Origin: an uncultured Alistipes sp.
Lineage (GTDB): Bacteria > Bacteroidota > Bacteroidia > Bacteroidales > Rikenellaceae
Direction: 5' to 3'
Assembly: GCA_900769745.1 (NCBI GenBank)
Contig: CAAGHX010000218.1
Coordinates: 1 to 14,867, forward strand
DNA length: 14,867 nt
Below the pieces are notes generated by a model. That model had not been told where the DNA came from, made no database searches, and was given only the letters and a program-made list of their open reading frames with translations. How positions within the stretch are numbered: the stretch's first letter is position 1; every line of letters starts with the position of its first letter. This document shows, piece after piece, positions 1 to 6,127 of this stretch. The translations under genes were made by a program, and so were the position numbers.

Positions 1-590
1 ATCAAGTTGAACTGACGAACGTCGGTCCAGTTGCGAGTACCAGAGATTGGGCACACAACCTCGCAGTCGAGGATAATCTGCTTCAACTCCTCGAGGTTGT
101 TGTCGTTAAGTGCATTTGCAAAACGCTCGTGGATAGCATCACGCTTAGCTGCGATATCCAACACGCGAGGCGATGTGGCACGATACTGAGCCTCGTCGAA
201 AGCCTCACCAAAGCGCTTGCGTGCCTTGTCAACCTCCTTCTGAATCTTCTCGTCCTGCTTTGCCATCCAATCCTCGATGAGCACATCAGCACGATAACGC
301 TTCTTAGAGTCCTTGTTGTCGATGAGTGGGTCGTTGAATGCAGCAACGTGGCCTGATGCCTCCCAAGTGCGTGGGTGCATGAAGATAGCGGCATCGATAC
401 CAACGATATTCTCGTTGAGCTTCACCATCGAATCCCACCAATAACGCTTGATGTTATTCTTGAGCTCCACACCATTCTGACCATAATCATAAACGGCACC
501 CAGACCGTCATAAATCTCGCTCGAAGGGAAGATAAAACCATACTCCTTGCAGTGAGCGACCAATTTCTTAAACAACTCCTCTTGTGTCAT
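1..590 (-). CDS. glyS: Glycine--tRNA ligase, N-terminal part (runs off the window)
   Basis: The first 196 residues can be read from an ATG at 590. They start MTQEELFKKLVAHCKEYGF and continue through FPSSEIYDGLGAVYDYGQNG (residues 20-39) and a stretch ending SGTRNWTDVRQFNL. These are hallmarks of the single-chain, homodimeric class II glycyl-tRNA synthetase (eukaryote/archaea-like type, usual in Bacteroidetes), not the alpha2beta2 bacterial form. The enzyme charges tRNA-Gly with glycine in the cytoplasm. The catalytic motifs 2 and 3 and the anticodon-binding domain lie beyond the left edge. The leader is A/T-rich with no Shine-Dalgarno, and a -7-like TAACTTTG lies upstream at 628-635. It follows radC on the same strand, but a hairpin between them suggests separate transcription. 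Confidence 0.93.
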   Translation of the reverse strand, partial: MTQEELFKKLVAHCKEYGFIFPSSEIYDGLGAVYDYGQNGVELKNNIKRYWWDSMVKLNENIVGIDAAIFMHPRTWEASGHVAAFNDPLIDNKDSKKRYRADVLIEDWMAKQDEKIQKEVDKARKRFGEAFDEAQYRATSPRVLDIAAKRDAIHERFANALNDNNLEELKQIILDCEVVCPISGTRNWTDVRQFNL

Positions 591-627
591 ATCTTTAGTA
601 TATTTTGAATTTTCAACTTTTAACCCA

Positions 628-635
628 CAAAGTTA
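628..635 (-). promoter_or_regulatory. Possible glyS -7 element
   Basis: The minus strand reads TAACTTTG, an exact match to the Bacteroidetes -7 consensus TAnnTTTG, 38 bp before the glyS ATG. No TTG is found at the proper distance for a -33 element, so the call is weak. Confidence 0.3.
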
Positions 636-684
636 ATAATTTTCATTGAATATCACCCCTCTGCACCGATTTTATTTCACCATA

Positions 685-722
685 CAAAATAAGGCCGTCT
701 AACATATAATGTTAGCGACCTT
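685..722 (-). terminator. Hairpin downstream of radC, probable terminator
   Basis: Arms 691-705 and 709-722 pair almost fully (AAGGCCG..CTAACAT against ATGTTAG..CGACCTT) around a 3-base ATA loop, with one bulge and one G:U-type position. On the minus strand the stem is followed by ATTTTG, a weak T tract. It sits 44 bp past the radC stop and separates radC from glyS. Confidence 0.5.
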
Positions 723-766
723 AGTATTTCTCTATTTTAGCCCCTCTCAACGGCCTGTTTTACCCG

Positions 767-1417
767 TTACAGCATACCGTTGCGATGGAACGAAAACGAC
801 CCCTCGGAAGAGATTATTATGTGGTCGAGCAGGCTGATTTCAAACAGCGCTGCCGCCTCCTTCACCTTGCGTGTGAGGATTTTATCGGCCTGGCTTGGCT
901 CGGTAGAACCCGATGGGTGGTTATGCACCAATATTATCCTTGTAGCGAGCAACTCCAACGCACGCTTCACAATCAGACGATGGTCCACAACAGTGGCCTG
1001 CACTCCGCCCTGGCTCACTCGGGCGTGCTCGATGATGCGGTTCGACGAGGTGAGGTACAACACCCAACACTCCTCGTGGTTCTTGCCCATCAGCAGCGGA
1101 CGCATAAAACGCTCCACATCTTCGTCGGTGGAGATTGACTCCATCTCGCCTGTTGACGATGCAGCCACCCTACGACCCAACTCTGCAGCCACTTGCAGTC
1201 GCTCGGCACGACGCAGGCCCAAACCCTCGACCATACGCAGACGGGGCAACGGCAGACGCACCAATGCTGGCAGCGAACCACTCTCGGCGAGCAGTCGCTC
1301 GGCGGTTTGAATAGCATCGCGGTTATCGTCGGACGACTCGATAAGCAGAGCCACCAACTCCTTATCCTCCAACGAGGCTACTCCTCTCGAAGAGAGCTTG
1401 TTATGCAGGTTTTTCAT
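767..1417 (-). CDS. radC: RadC-family JAMM/MPN protein (UPF0758)
   Basis: This 216-residue protein has the two parts of the RadC/UPF0758 family. The N-terminal helix-hairpin-helix-like region includes KLSSRGVASLEDKELVALLI (7-26) and MVEGLGLRRAERL (62-74). The C-terminal JAMM metalloprotease-like domain carries HNHPSG at 165-170, an aspartate at 178, and an upstream glutamate at 115 or 116, which together make the expected zinc site. The family's biochemical role is unsettled: the early link to recombinational repair was not borne out, and the JAMM residues suggest a Zn-dependent hydrolase. Length is normal for the family. It lies 40 bp downstream of rnc on the same strand and is probably cotranscribed with it; a hairpin at 691-722 closes the unit. 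Confidence 0.93.
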   Translation of the reverse strand: MKNLHNKLSSRGVASLEDKELVALLIESSDDNRDAIQTAERLLAESGSLPALVRLPLPRLRMVEGLGLRRAERLQVAAELGRRVAASSTGEMESISTDEDVERFMRPLLMGKNHEECWVLYLTSSNRIIEHARVSQGGVQATVVDHRLIVKRALELLATRIILVHNHPSGSTEPSQADKILTRKVKEAAALFEISLLDHIIISSEGSFSFHRNGML

Positions 1418-1457
1418 ATGCTATTGGGTAAAATTTTGCCTAATACTCTCCGCCCTA

Positions 1458-2873
1458 CTACTCCGCTTTTGGAGCTGGCACAGATGCTGGTGCAGACGCT
1501 TGCTCAGCGCTCTGCGAAGCCGCCTCCTTAGCCTTTGGCTTCGAGCGACGACGTGGGCTCTTCTTCACGCTCTTGGCTGGCTCAGAATCGCTCTTTGGCT
1601 CTGCCTCGGCCTTGGCTTCTGCTTTGGTCTCTGCGGGTGTAGCCACGCTTGCTGAGTCGGCATTTGCGCTCTCCTTCTTTGCCGCACTACTTTTGCGACG
1701 TGACGACGAACGGCGACGAGCTGACTTTGGAGCACTCTCCTGCTGCTCCTCAGCTGTTGCCTTAGCCACCTCTGCCACAACCTCTTCAACGGGCTTAGCC
1801 TCAGCGGTTACCTCCTCAGCGACAGGAGCTTCAACGACTGCCGACTTTGCCGCAGGTTTACGATTTCTGCGACTCTTTTTTGCAGTAACCTCTCCACCCT
1901 CGGCCGTTGGCTCAGCCTGTACTTCTGCCTTTGCCTCACTCTTAGGCTGCTCCGAAACCTCAACGGCTGGCTCTGCCTTAGGCTCCTGCTTAGGCTTCTG
2001 CTTAGGCTCTCTCTTTTGCTCCTTGCCAATCTCAACCTCCACCTTAAGCTCCACCTTTGGCTGGCGTGCAGAACGCGATTTTGACTTTGCGTCGCGAGCA
2101 TCAAGGTCATCTAACTTGTCGAGCAACTTGGTGCAATCATCGTCGTTAAAACCCTGAGAGACAGAGTATGCCGCACGCTGCTCAGCCTCCTTCTTCGACT
2201 CGCCTGCGCCATAACCCATCTCGATATTGTCGATAATCACCTTGCTGTAGAAGAATGGGTGAGCCGACGAATAGTGCTTGTCGTTGGCAGTATCGAAGTG
2301 TATTGTGTGGTGATTCTTCTGACACCACTCAATCAGACGGCTCTTGAAGTCAGTCTCGGCCTGAGTGAGCTGGTCAACCTTGATGTAATCTACAAATAGC
2401 TTGTTGATAAGCAGACGATTGACAAATTCGTAGCCCTGGTCGAGGTAGATGGCACCCATCATAGCCTCGAAAGCATCTCCATAGATGTGCTTCTGCGAGA
2501 GGTTGTTCGACGAGTGGGTAATCACATACTTATCCAAGCCGATTCGCTTTGCCACCTCGTTGAGCATCTGGCGTGACACCATCTTCGAGCGGAGCTTCGT
2601 GAGGAAGCCCTCATTCTTGTCTGAATACTCGATAAAGAGGTAGTCCGACGACACGCACTCCAGCACGGCATCGCCCAGGAACTCCAATCGCTCGTTGTTG
2701 ATATGCTGACCATCGGCCAACACGATTGATGCCGACTTGTGAATCAAAGCCAGCTTATATAGTTCGATGTTGTGAGGAATAAATCCAAACATATCATCTA
2801 CTGCTGCATAAAAACGCCTATCCTTACCAAAGTTTCGACGAATAGGACGAAGAATAAAATCTATCAAAACCAA
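1458..2873 (-). CDS. rnc: Ribonuclease III with long disordered C-terminal tail
   Basis: Residues about 20-165 form the RNase III endonuclease domain. The signature NNERLEFLGDAVLE (59-72) gives E61, E64 and D68; the second metal-binding pair is D133/E136 in YGDAFEAMMGAIYLDQG. Residues about 174-241 form a double-stranded RNA-binding domain ending in ESKKEAEQRAAY. The enzyme cuts dsRNA in rRNA precursors and structured mRNAs. From about 255 to 471 there is a low-complexity tail: acidic Ala/Glu/Lys repeats alternating with basic Ser/Arg blocks (386-400, 437-449). Family members usually end soon after the dsRBD, so this protein is about twice the normal size; the tail stays in one frame with no frameshift. 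The start is a TTG at 2873; there is no in-frame ATG nearby, and the start should be treated as uncertain. A terminator-like hairpin lies just upstream. It is followed by radC after 40 bp. Confidence 0.95.
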   Translation of the reverse strand: MVLIDFILRPIRRNFGKDRRFYAAVDDMFGFIPHNIELYKLALIHKSASIVLADGQHINNERLEFLGDAVLECVSSDYLFIEYSDKNEGFLTKLRSKMVSRQMLNEVAKRIGLDKYVITHSSNNLSQKHIYGDAFEAMMGAIYLDQGYEFVNRLLINKLFVDYIKVDQLTQAETDFKSRLIEWCQKNHHTIHFDTANDKHYSSAHPFFYSKVIIDNIEMGYGAGESKKEAEQRAAYSVSQGFNDDDCTKLLDKLDDLDARDAKSKSRSARQPKVELKVEVEIGKEQKREPKQKPKQEPKAEPAVEVSEQPKSEAKAEVQAEPTAEGGEVTAKKSRRNRKPAAKSAVVEAPVAEEVTAEAKPVEEVVAEVAKATAEEQQESAPKSARRRSSSRRKSSAAKKESANADSASVATPAETKAEAKAEAEPKSDSEPAKSVKKSPRRRSKPKAKEAASQSAEQASAPASVPAPKAE

Positions 2874-2885
2874 TGATTTATACGT

Positions 2886-2909
2886 TAAAAACAGGCCCCG
2901 GCGGAGCCT
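2886..2909 (-). terminator. Terminator-like hairpin 12 bp before the rnc start
   Basis: On the minus strand, AGGCTCC (2909-2903) pairs with GGGGCCT (2899-2893) around a GCC loop, with one U:G pair. GTTTTTA follows at once (2892-2886). This is a canonical intrinsic terminator, placed so that any transcript from acpP or the interval would stop before rnc. No -7 motif is visible between it and the start codon. Confidence 0.6.
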
Positions 2910-3191
2910 CTCTGCTATTGCGGTAGGCGCTGAACTTTTCGCAAGCAGAGCCCACCCCCGCTACCGCTAAAATTGTTGCCTCAAGCAGCTGCGGTCGAGC
3001 TGCATTGCGCAAATAACAAAAATGGGCTAAATCAAGGAGGTTTCCCTTCTCAATATAGCCCTTACTCTCTTTGCAGAACGTAGTTGTTCCACCATAACTC
3101 AAACCCTTGCTACATCCACTCCTTAGAATCGATGTCCACTCGCTCGAGTGAAGCGGCTCACCGCATCAGTTGCCGCAAGTGAGAGGGTTGA
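2910..3191 (-). ncRNA. Candidate structured RNA or leader between acpP and rnc
   Basis: No convincing gene lies in 2874-3209, but the minus strand is dense in complementary segments. (1) TCAACCCT (3191-3184) can pair with AGGGTTTGA (3107-3099) with one bulge. It encloses GCGGC/GCCGC (3176-3172 with 3157-3153), CACTC-GAGC-GAGTG (3150-3137) and ACATC/GATGT, giving a multibranch shape. (2) A 17-bp stem with a GAAA loop lies at 3061-3024. (3) GCAGCT/AGCTGC flank 7 bases near 2985-3003. (4) GCGGTAG pairs with CTACCGC, and CTCTGCT with AGCAGAG, in interleaved order. Stretches of this kind suggest an RNA that folds, either a separate ncRNA or the rnc mRNA leader. I do not recognise a known family: it is not tmRNA, RNase P RNA or SRP RNA by their conserved cores. 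It could instead be a decayed intergenic repeat. Confidence 0.35.
3011..3061 (-). terminator. Long GAAA-capped hairpin with T-rich tail, likely acpP terminator
   Basis: The minus strand folds into a 17-bp stem, GGGCTATATTGAGAAGG (3061-3045) with CCTCCTTGATTTAGCCC (3040-3024). It has two mismatches and two G:U pairs, is capped by a GAAA tetraloop (3044-3041) and is followed by ATTTTTGTTATTT. It is suitable both as an intrinsic terminator for acpP and as an RNase III substrate. Confidence 0.6.
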
Positions 3192-3209
3192 AATATCTCT
3201 TTTGATTGA

Positions 3210-3446
3210 TTACTTCTTGTGAGCCTCAACGTATGCTACTGCATCACCTACAGTTGCAATCTTCTCAGCGTCCTCATCTGGAATCTGGATGTCGAAAGCC
3301 TTCTCAAACTCCATAATCAACTCTACAGTGTCGAGTGAATCTGCGCCCAAGTGTGCTGTGAAGCTTGCCTCAGGTACTACCTCAGACTCCTTAACGCCCA
3401 ACTTGTCAACGATAATCTCAACAACCTTTGCCTGAATCTCTGACAT
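3210..3446 (-). CDS. acpP: Acyl carrier protein
   Basis: This 78-residue acidic protein is a textbook acyl carrier protein. The GADSLDTVEL motif places the 4'-phosphopantetheine-accepting serine at position 37, and helix II (SLDTVELIMEFEKAF) is highly conserved. It carries growing acyl chains in type II fatty-acid synthesis in the cytoplasm and also feeds lipid A synthesis. The length is exactly that of the family. The start ATG has an A/T-rich leader and no Shine-Dalgarno. In many Bacteroidetes acpP is followed by fabF and then rnc; here fabF is absent and a 336-bp non-coding stretch separates acpP from rnc. It is divergent from pepE, with 163 bp between the starts. Confidence 0.97.
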   Translation of the reverse strand: MSEIQAKVVEIIVDKLGVKESEVVPEASFTAHLGADSLDTVELIMEFEKAFDIQIPDEDAEKIATVGDAVAYVEAHKK

Positions 3447-3510
3447 AATTTTAACTTTTTAAGTTTAACAATTTATTTTGATTGGTTTAATATTTCAACG
3501 CAATACTGTG

Positions 3511-3518
3511 CAAAAGTA
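3511..3518 (-). promoter_or_regulatory. Possible acpP -7 element
   Basis: The minus strand reads TACTTTTG, which fits TAnnTTTG, 65 bp upstream of the acpP ATG. No proper -33 TTG is seen about 20 bp further up, so the assignment is tentative. Confidence 0.3.
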
Positions 3519-3531
3519 ACACTTTTTTTAT

Positions 3532-3539
3532 TATTTTTG
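3532..3539 (+). promoter_or_regulatory. Possible pepE -7 element
   Basis: TATTTTTG fits the TAnnTTTG consensus 70 bp upstream of the pepE ATG, in the A/T-rich divergent region shared with acpP. A -33 element is not evident. Confidence 0.27.
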
Positions 3540-3609
3540 GCATTAGAACATAAATATTTATGTACTTTTTTATGGTCAAAAAGTATAAAACATTATAAAT
3601 CAACGAATT

Positions 3610-4311
3610 ATGAACTTATTACTCATCTCAAACTCAACCAATGCAGGTGAAGAATATCTGCAGTATCCCATAGAGCAGATTGCAAAATTCCTAAAAGGCG
3701 TCAGCGAAGTGGTTTTCGTACCCTATGCAGCCGTAACATTCTCATATGCCGCTTACGAGGCAAAGGTGCAGGCTCGATTCAACCAAATCGGTATCAAGGT
3801 TAGCTCGGTACACCGTTCGAAGAACCCTCGCCAGATGATTCGCAACGCTCAGGCTATCTGCGTGGGTGGCGGTAACACATTCGCCCTCACGAAGAAGATG
3901 CAGGAGCAGGGTCTTATGCAGGCTATCCGCCGCAAGATCTCGGAGGGTACACCTTATGTTGGTTGGTCGGCAGGTAGCAACGTATGCTGCCCCACAATCT
4001 GTACCACAAACGATATGCCTATCGTGCAGCCCGAGTCGTTCAAGGCTATTGGCGCTGTGAAGTTCCAGATTAACCCCCACTACCTCGATGCTAACCCCGA
4101 GGGTCACGCAGGCGAGACTCGCGAGCAGCGAATTATGGAGTACATCGAGGCTAACCCACGCCGCTGGGTTGTGGGCCTCAGAGAGGGTTGTATGCTCCAC
4201 GTCGAGGGCGACAAGATGGAGCTAATTGGCTCACGACCAATGCGTATCTTCAAGAAGGGCGTTACGACTTACGAGGTGAATGCTGGCGACGATTTAAGCT
4301 TCTTGATGTAA
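3610..4311 (+). CDS. pepE: Dipeptidase E (peptidase E, family S51)
   Basis: The 233-residue protein matches alpha-aspartyl dipeptidase PepE, a cytoplasmic serine peptidase that splits dipeptides with N-terminal aspartate. The nucleophile S120 lies in the elbow GWSAGSN (118-124). D135 (TTNDMPI) and H157 (INPHYLD) follow, and all three fall at the numbers known for the Salmonella enzyme. The glycine-rich ICVGGGNTFAL (83-93) is also family-typical. The fold is related to class I glutamine amidotransferases. The start is the first ATG, eight residues before NSTNAG. A hairpin immediately downstream separates it from yraN. Confidence 0.94.
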   Translation: MNLLLISNSTNAGEEYLQYPIEQIAKFLKGVSEVVFVPYAAVTFSYAAYEAKVQARFNQIGIKVSSVHRSKNPRQMIRNAQAICVGGGNTFALTKKMQEQGLMQAIRRKISEGTPYVGWSAGSNVCCPTICTTNDMPIVQPESFKAIGAVKFQINPHYLDANPEGHAGETREQRIMEYIEANPRRWVVGLREGCMLHVEGDKMELIGSRPMRIFKKGVTTYEVNAGDDLSFLM

Positions 4312-4324
4312 GCTATCACAATAC

Positions 4325-4360
4325 GGGAGTGCGACATTTAGCGCACTCCCATATCTTTTA
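4325..4360 (+). terminator. Intrinsic terminator after pepE
   Basis: A perfect 9-bp stem (GGGAGTGCG 4325-4333 with CGCACTCCC 4342-4350) around an 8-base loop, followed by ATATCTTTTA. The T tract is modest, so some read-through into yraN is possible. Confidence 0.55.
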
Positions 4361-4367
4361 ATAGACT

Positions 4368-4733
4368 ATGCGAACAAAGTCCCAAATAGGCAAACAGGGC
4401 GAAGAGATAGCTGTGGCGTATCTGCGTCAACAGGGATTTCTTATTGCCGACGTGAATTGGCGAAGTGGCCGCTATGAGATTGACATCGTGGCGCAGAAGG
4501 GCGGTATGATTCATTTTGTGGAGGTCAAGACCCGCAGTGCCCTCTCGCTCACCTCACCCGAGCAGGCGCTCACTCAGGCCAAAATCGATGCTATGCATCG
4601 TGCTGTGAAGGCCTACTTGGCCCAGCGCAGAATATATGGCGAGTTTGAGCTCGACCTTGTGGCGGTAGATATGTTTCCCGATGGAACGAGCGACGTGCGC
4701 CTAATCAGAGATGTGGCCGAAAGCCACTGGTAG
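4368..4733 (+). CDS. yraN: UPF0102 family nuclease-fold protein YraN
   Basis: The 121-residue protein has the UPF0102/YraN pattern: IGKQGEEIAVAYLRQQGF (7-24), N30-W-R, then EID (37-39) and VEVKTR (51-56). The E12/E13, E37 or D39, E52 and K54 arrangement matches the restriction-endonuclease-like catalytic core. The family is near-universal in bacteria but its function is not settled; a DNA or Holliday-junction nuclease role is a fold-based inference. Length is normal. It starts 56 bp after pepE, and waaA follows after a 79-bp gap that contains its own promoter, so it is probably a short transcript or a read-through from pepE. Confidence 0.9.
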   Translation: MRTKSQIGKQGEEIAVAYLRQQGFLIADVNWRSGRYEIDIVAQKGGMIHFVEVKTRSALSLTSPEQALTQAKIDAMHRAVKAYLAQRRIYGEFELDLVAVDMFPDGTSDVRLIRDVAESHW

Positions 4734-4752
4734 TGTGATGCAAAGCATAAAA

Positions 4753-4784
4753 TTTGGCACGTTAAAGAAAAAAGAGTAACTTTG
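4753..4784 (+). promoter_or_regulatory. Bacteroidetes-type promoter for waaA
   Basis: TTTG (4753-4756) and TAACTTTG (4777-4784) are separated by exactly 20 bp, matching the -33/-7 consensus of the Bacteroidetes primary sigma factor. The predicted transcript would start near 4790, giving a leader of about 20 bases before the waaA ATG. Confidence 0.72.
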
Positions 4785-4812
4785 TTGTCAAATCCCCCAA
4801 AAACACGAAGCT

Positions 4813-6039
4813 ATGTTTCTATACAATATATGTGTAGCCATATATGCACGACTGATTGCATTGGTCGGCCTATGGAACCCCAAAGCCAAGCAGTGGGCTA
4901 CAGGACGCAAGGGTATCTTTGAGCGTATGGCAGCCGCCATCTCTGCCTCAGACAAGATTGCCTGGATTCACGTTGCCTCGCTCGGTGAGTTTGAGCAGGG
5001 TCGCCCCGTAATCGAGCAGATTAAGCGCGAGCACCCCGAGTACAAGATTTTGCTCACATTCTTCTCGCCCTCGGGCTATGAGATTCGTAAGAACTACGAC
5101 GGTGCCGACTACATCTTCTATCTGCCGATGGACACGCCCGGCAATGCTGCGCGTTTTCTCGACATCGCCCACCCCGAGGTGGCTATTTTCGTGAAGTATG
5201 AGTTTTGGCTCAACTACCTCTACCAACTCAAAAAGCGTGGCACACGCACATTCCTTATCTCGTCAATCTTCCGCCCAAGCTCTATCTTCTTCAAGAGTTA
5301 CGGTTTCTACTGGCGCAAGGCTCTCGATACGTTTGAGCAGATGTTTGTACAGAACAAGGAGTCGCAGGATTTGTTGCACAGCATAGGTTTCGACAATGTG
5401 ATTATCGCTGGCGACACACGCTTCGACCGTGTGGCCGACATCGCCAAGGCTACCAAGAAGATTGATTTAGTGGAGCGTTTCAAGGGTGATAAGCAGTTGT
5501 TTGTTGCTGGCTCAACTTGGGGTCCCGACGAGGATATCCTGCAGGAACTTATCAACGACAACCCCGAGATAAAGTTTGTTGTAGCACCTCACGAGATGAG
5601 CGAGAGCCGCATCGGCAAAATCATCGCCTCAACTGCGAAGGGTGCTGTGCGCTACACTCTGTGCAACAAGACAACCGACATCAGCTCATATCAGGTGCTT
5701 ATCCTCGACACTGTGGGCATACTCTCATCGGTCTATGGTTACGCCACTTGGTCGTATATCGGCGGCGGATTTGGTGTTGGAATCCACAACACACTGGAGG
5801 CCGCAACCTTTGGCCTTCCTATAGCCTTTGGCCCTAACTATCACAAGTTTAAGGAGGCTCGCGATATGGTTACGCTGGGTGCTGCCACCAAGGTTGAGTC
5901 GGCCGCAGATTTGAAGGCGTGGTTTGCCCCACTTCGCGACGACGAGCAGGCACTGCAGAAGGCAAGCTCGGCAGCCAAGGACTACACTCAGAAGAACCAG
6001 GGCGCCACACAACTCATTATGAAGGTTGCATTCAAATAG
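4813..6039 (+). CDS. waaA: 3-deoxy-D-manno-octulosonic acid (Kdo) transferase
   Basis: This 408-residue protein is WaaA/KdtA (GT30), which adds Kdo from CMP-Kdo to the lipid A precursor on the cytoplasmic face of the inner membrane. An N-terminal hydrophobic anchor spans about 1-20. The N-domain has HVASLGEFEQGRP (53-65), where E59 fits the catalytic base, and LPMDTPGN (104-111). The C-domain has GDTRFDR (200-206), VAGSTWGPDE (231-240), APHE (258-261), GGGFGVGIHNTLEAATFGLP (317-336), and PNYHKFKEA. Length is usual for the family. It has its own promoter and a strong terminator 24 bp after the stop. Whether it adds one or two Kdo residues cannot be read from the sequence. Confidence 0.95.
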   Translation: MFLYNICVAIYARLIALVGLWNPKAKQWATGRKGIFERMAAAISASDKIAWIHVASLGEFEQGRPVIEQIKREHPEYKILLTFFSPSGYEIRKNYDGADYIFYLPMDTPGNAARFLDIAHPEVAIFVKYEFWLNYLYQLKKRGTRTFLISSIFRPSSIFFKSYGFYWRKALDTFEQMFVQNKESQDLLHSIGFDNVIIAGDTRFDRVADIAKATKKIDLVERFKGDKQLFVAGSTWGPDEDILQELINDNPEIKFVVAPHEMSESRIGKIIASTAKGAVRYTLCNKTTDISSYQVLILDTVGILSSVYGYATWSYIGGGFGVGIHNTLEAATFGLPIAFGPNYHKFKEARDMVTLGAATKVESAADLKAWFAPLRDDEQALQKASSAAKDYTQKNQGATQLIMKVAFK

Positions 6040-6062
6040 CAAATCATAGCAATATCTACTAT

Positions 6063-6090
6063 GCGGCAGCGATTGTTGCCGCTTTTTTTT
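6063..6090 (+). terminator. Strong intrinsic terminator after waaA
   Basis: GCGGCAGC (6063-6070) pairs with GTTGCCGC (6075-6082) around a GATT loop, with one G:U pair, and is followed by eight T residues (6083-6090). It ends one base before the -7-like element of the next gene. Confidence 0.87.
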
Positions 6091-6091
6091 G

Positions 6092-6099
6092 TATATTTG
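6092..6099 (+). promoter_or_regulatory. Possible -7 element for the serine hydrolase gene
   Basis: TATATTTG matches TAnnTTTG 28 bp before the ATG at 6128. A TTG at 6073-6075 is only 16 bp away, shorter than the usual 19-21, and lies inside the terminator loop. It may be a weak promoter packed onto the terminator. Confidence 0.38.
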
Positions 6100-6127
6100 T
6101 CTAAGGAAAATTTAACACACTATCGAT

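Noticed and set aside
780..1310. 176-codon plus-strand frame over radC
   Set aside because: radC with an intact JAMM motif occupies the opposite strand; the frame has no domain signature.
1573..2157. 194-codon Ser/Ala-rich open frame opposite the RNase III tail
   Set aside because: It mirrors the low-complexity Ala/Glu/Lys codons of the rnc tail. It shows no domain, and the rnc frame continues a clear RNase III.
2878..3102. 74-codon minus-strand frame between acpP and rnc
   Set aside because: It spans the hairpins and the terminator, resembles no protein I know, and lacks fabF motifs. The RNA structure explains the sequence better.
3060..3110. tmRNA tag-like stretch (GGAACAACTACG)
   Set aside because: No frame gives a degradation tag ending in ALAA, and the conserved tmRNA ends are absent.
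3099..3191. tRNA or tRNA-like gene, because of the closed multibranch shape and size
   Set aside because: No T-loop (TTCGANNC) arm, no plausible anticodon arm and no CCA-proximal pattern.
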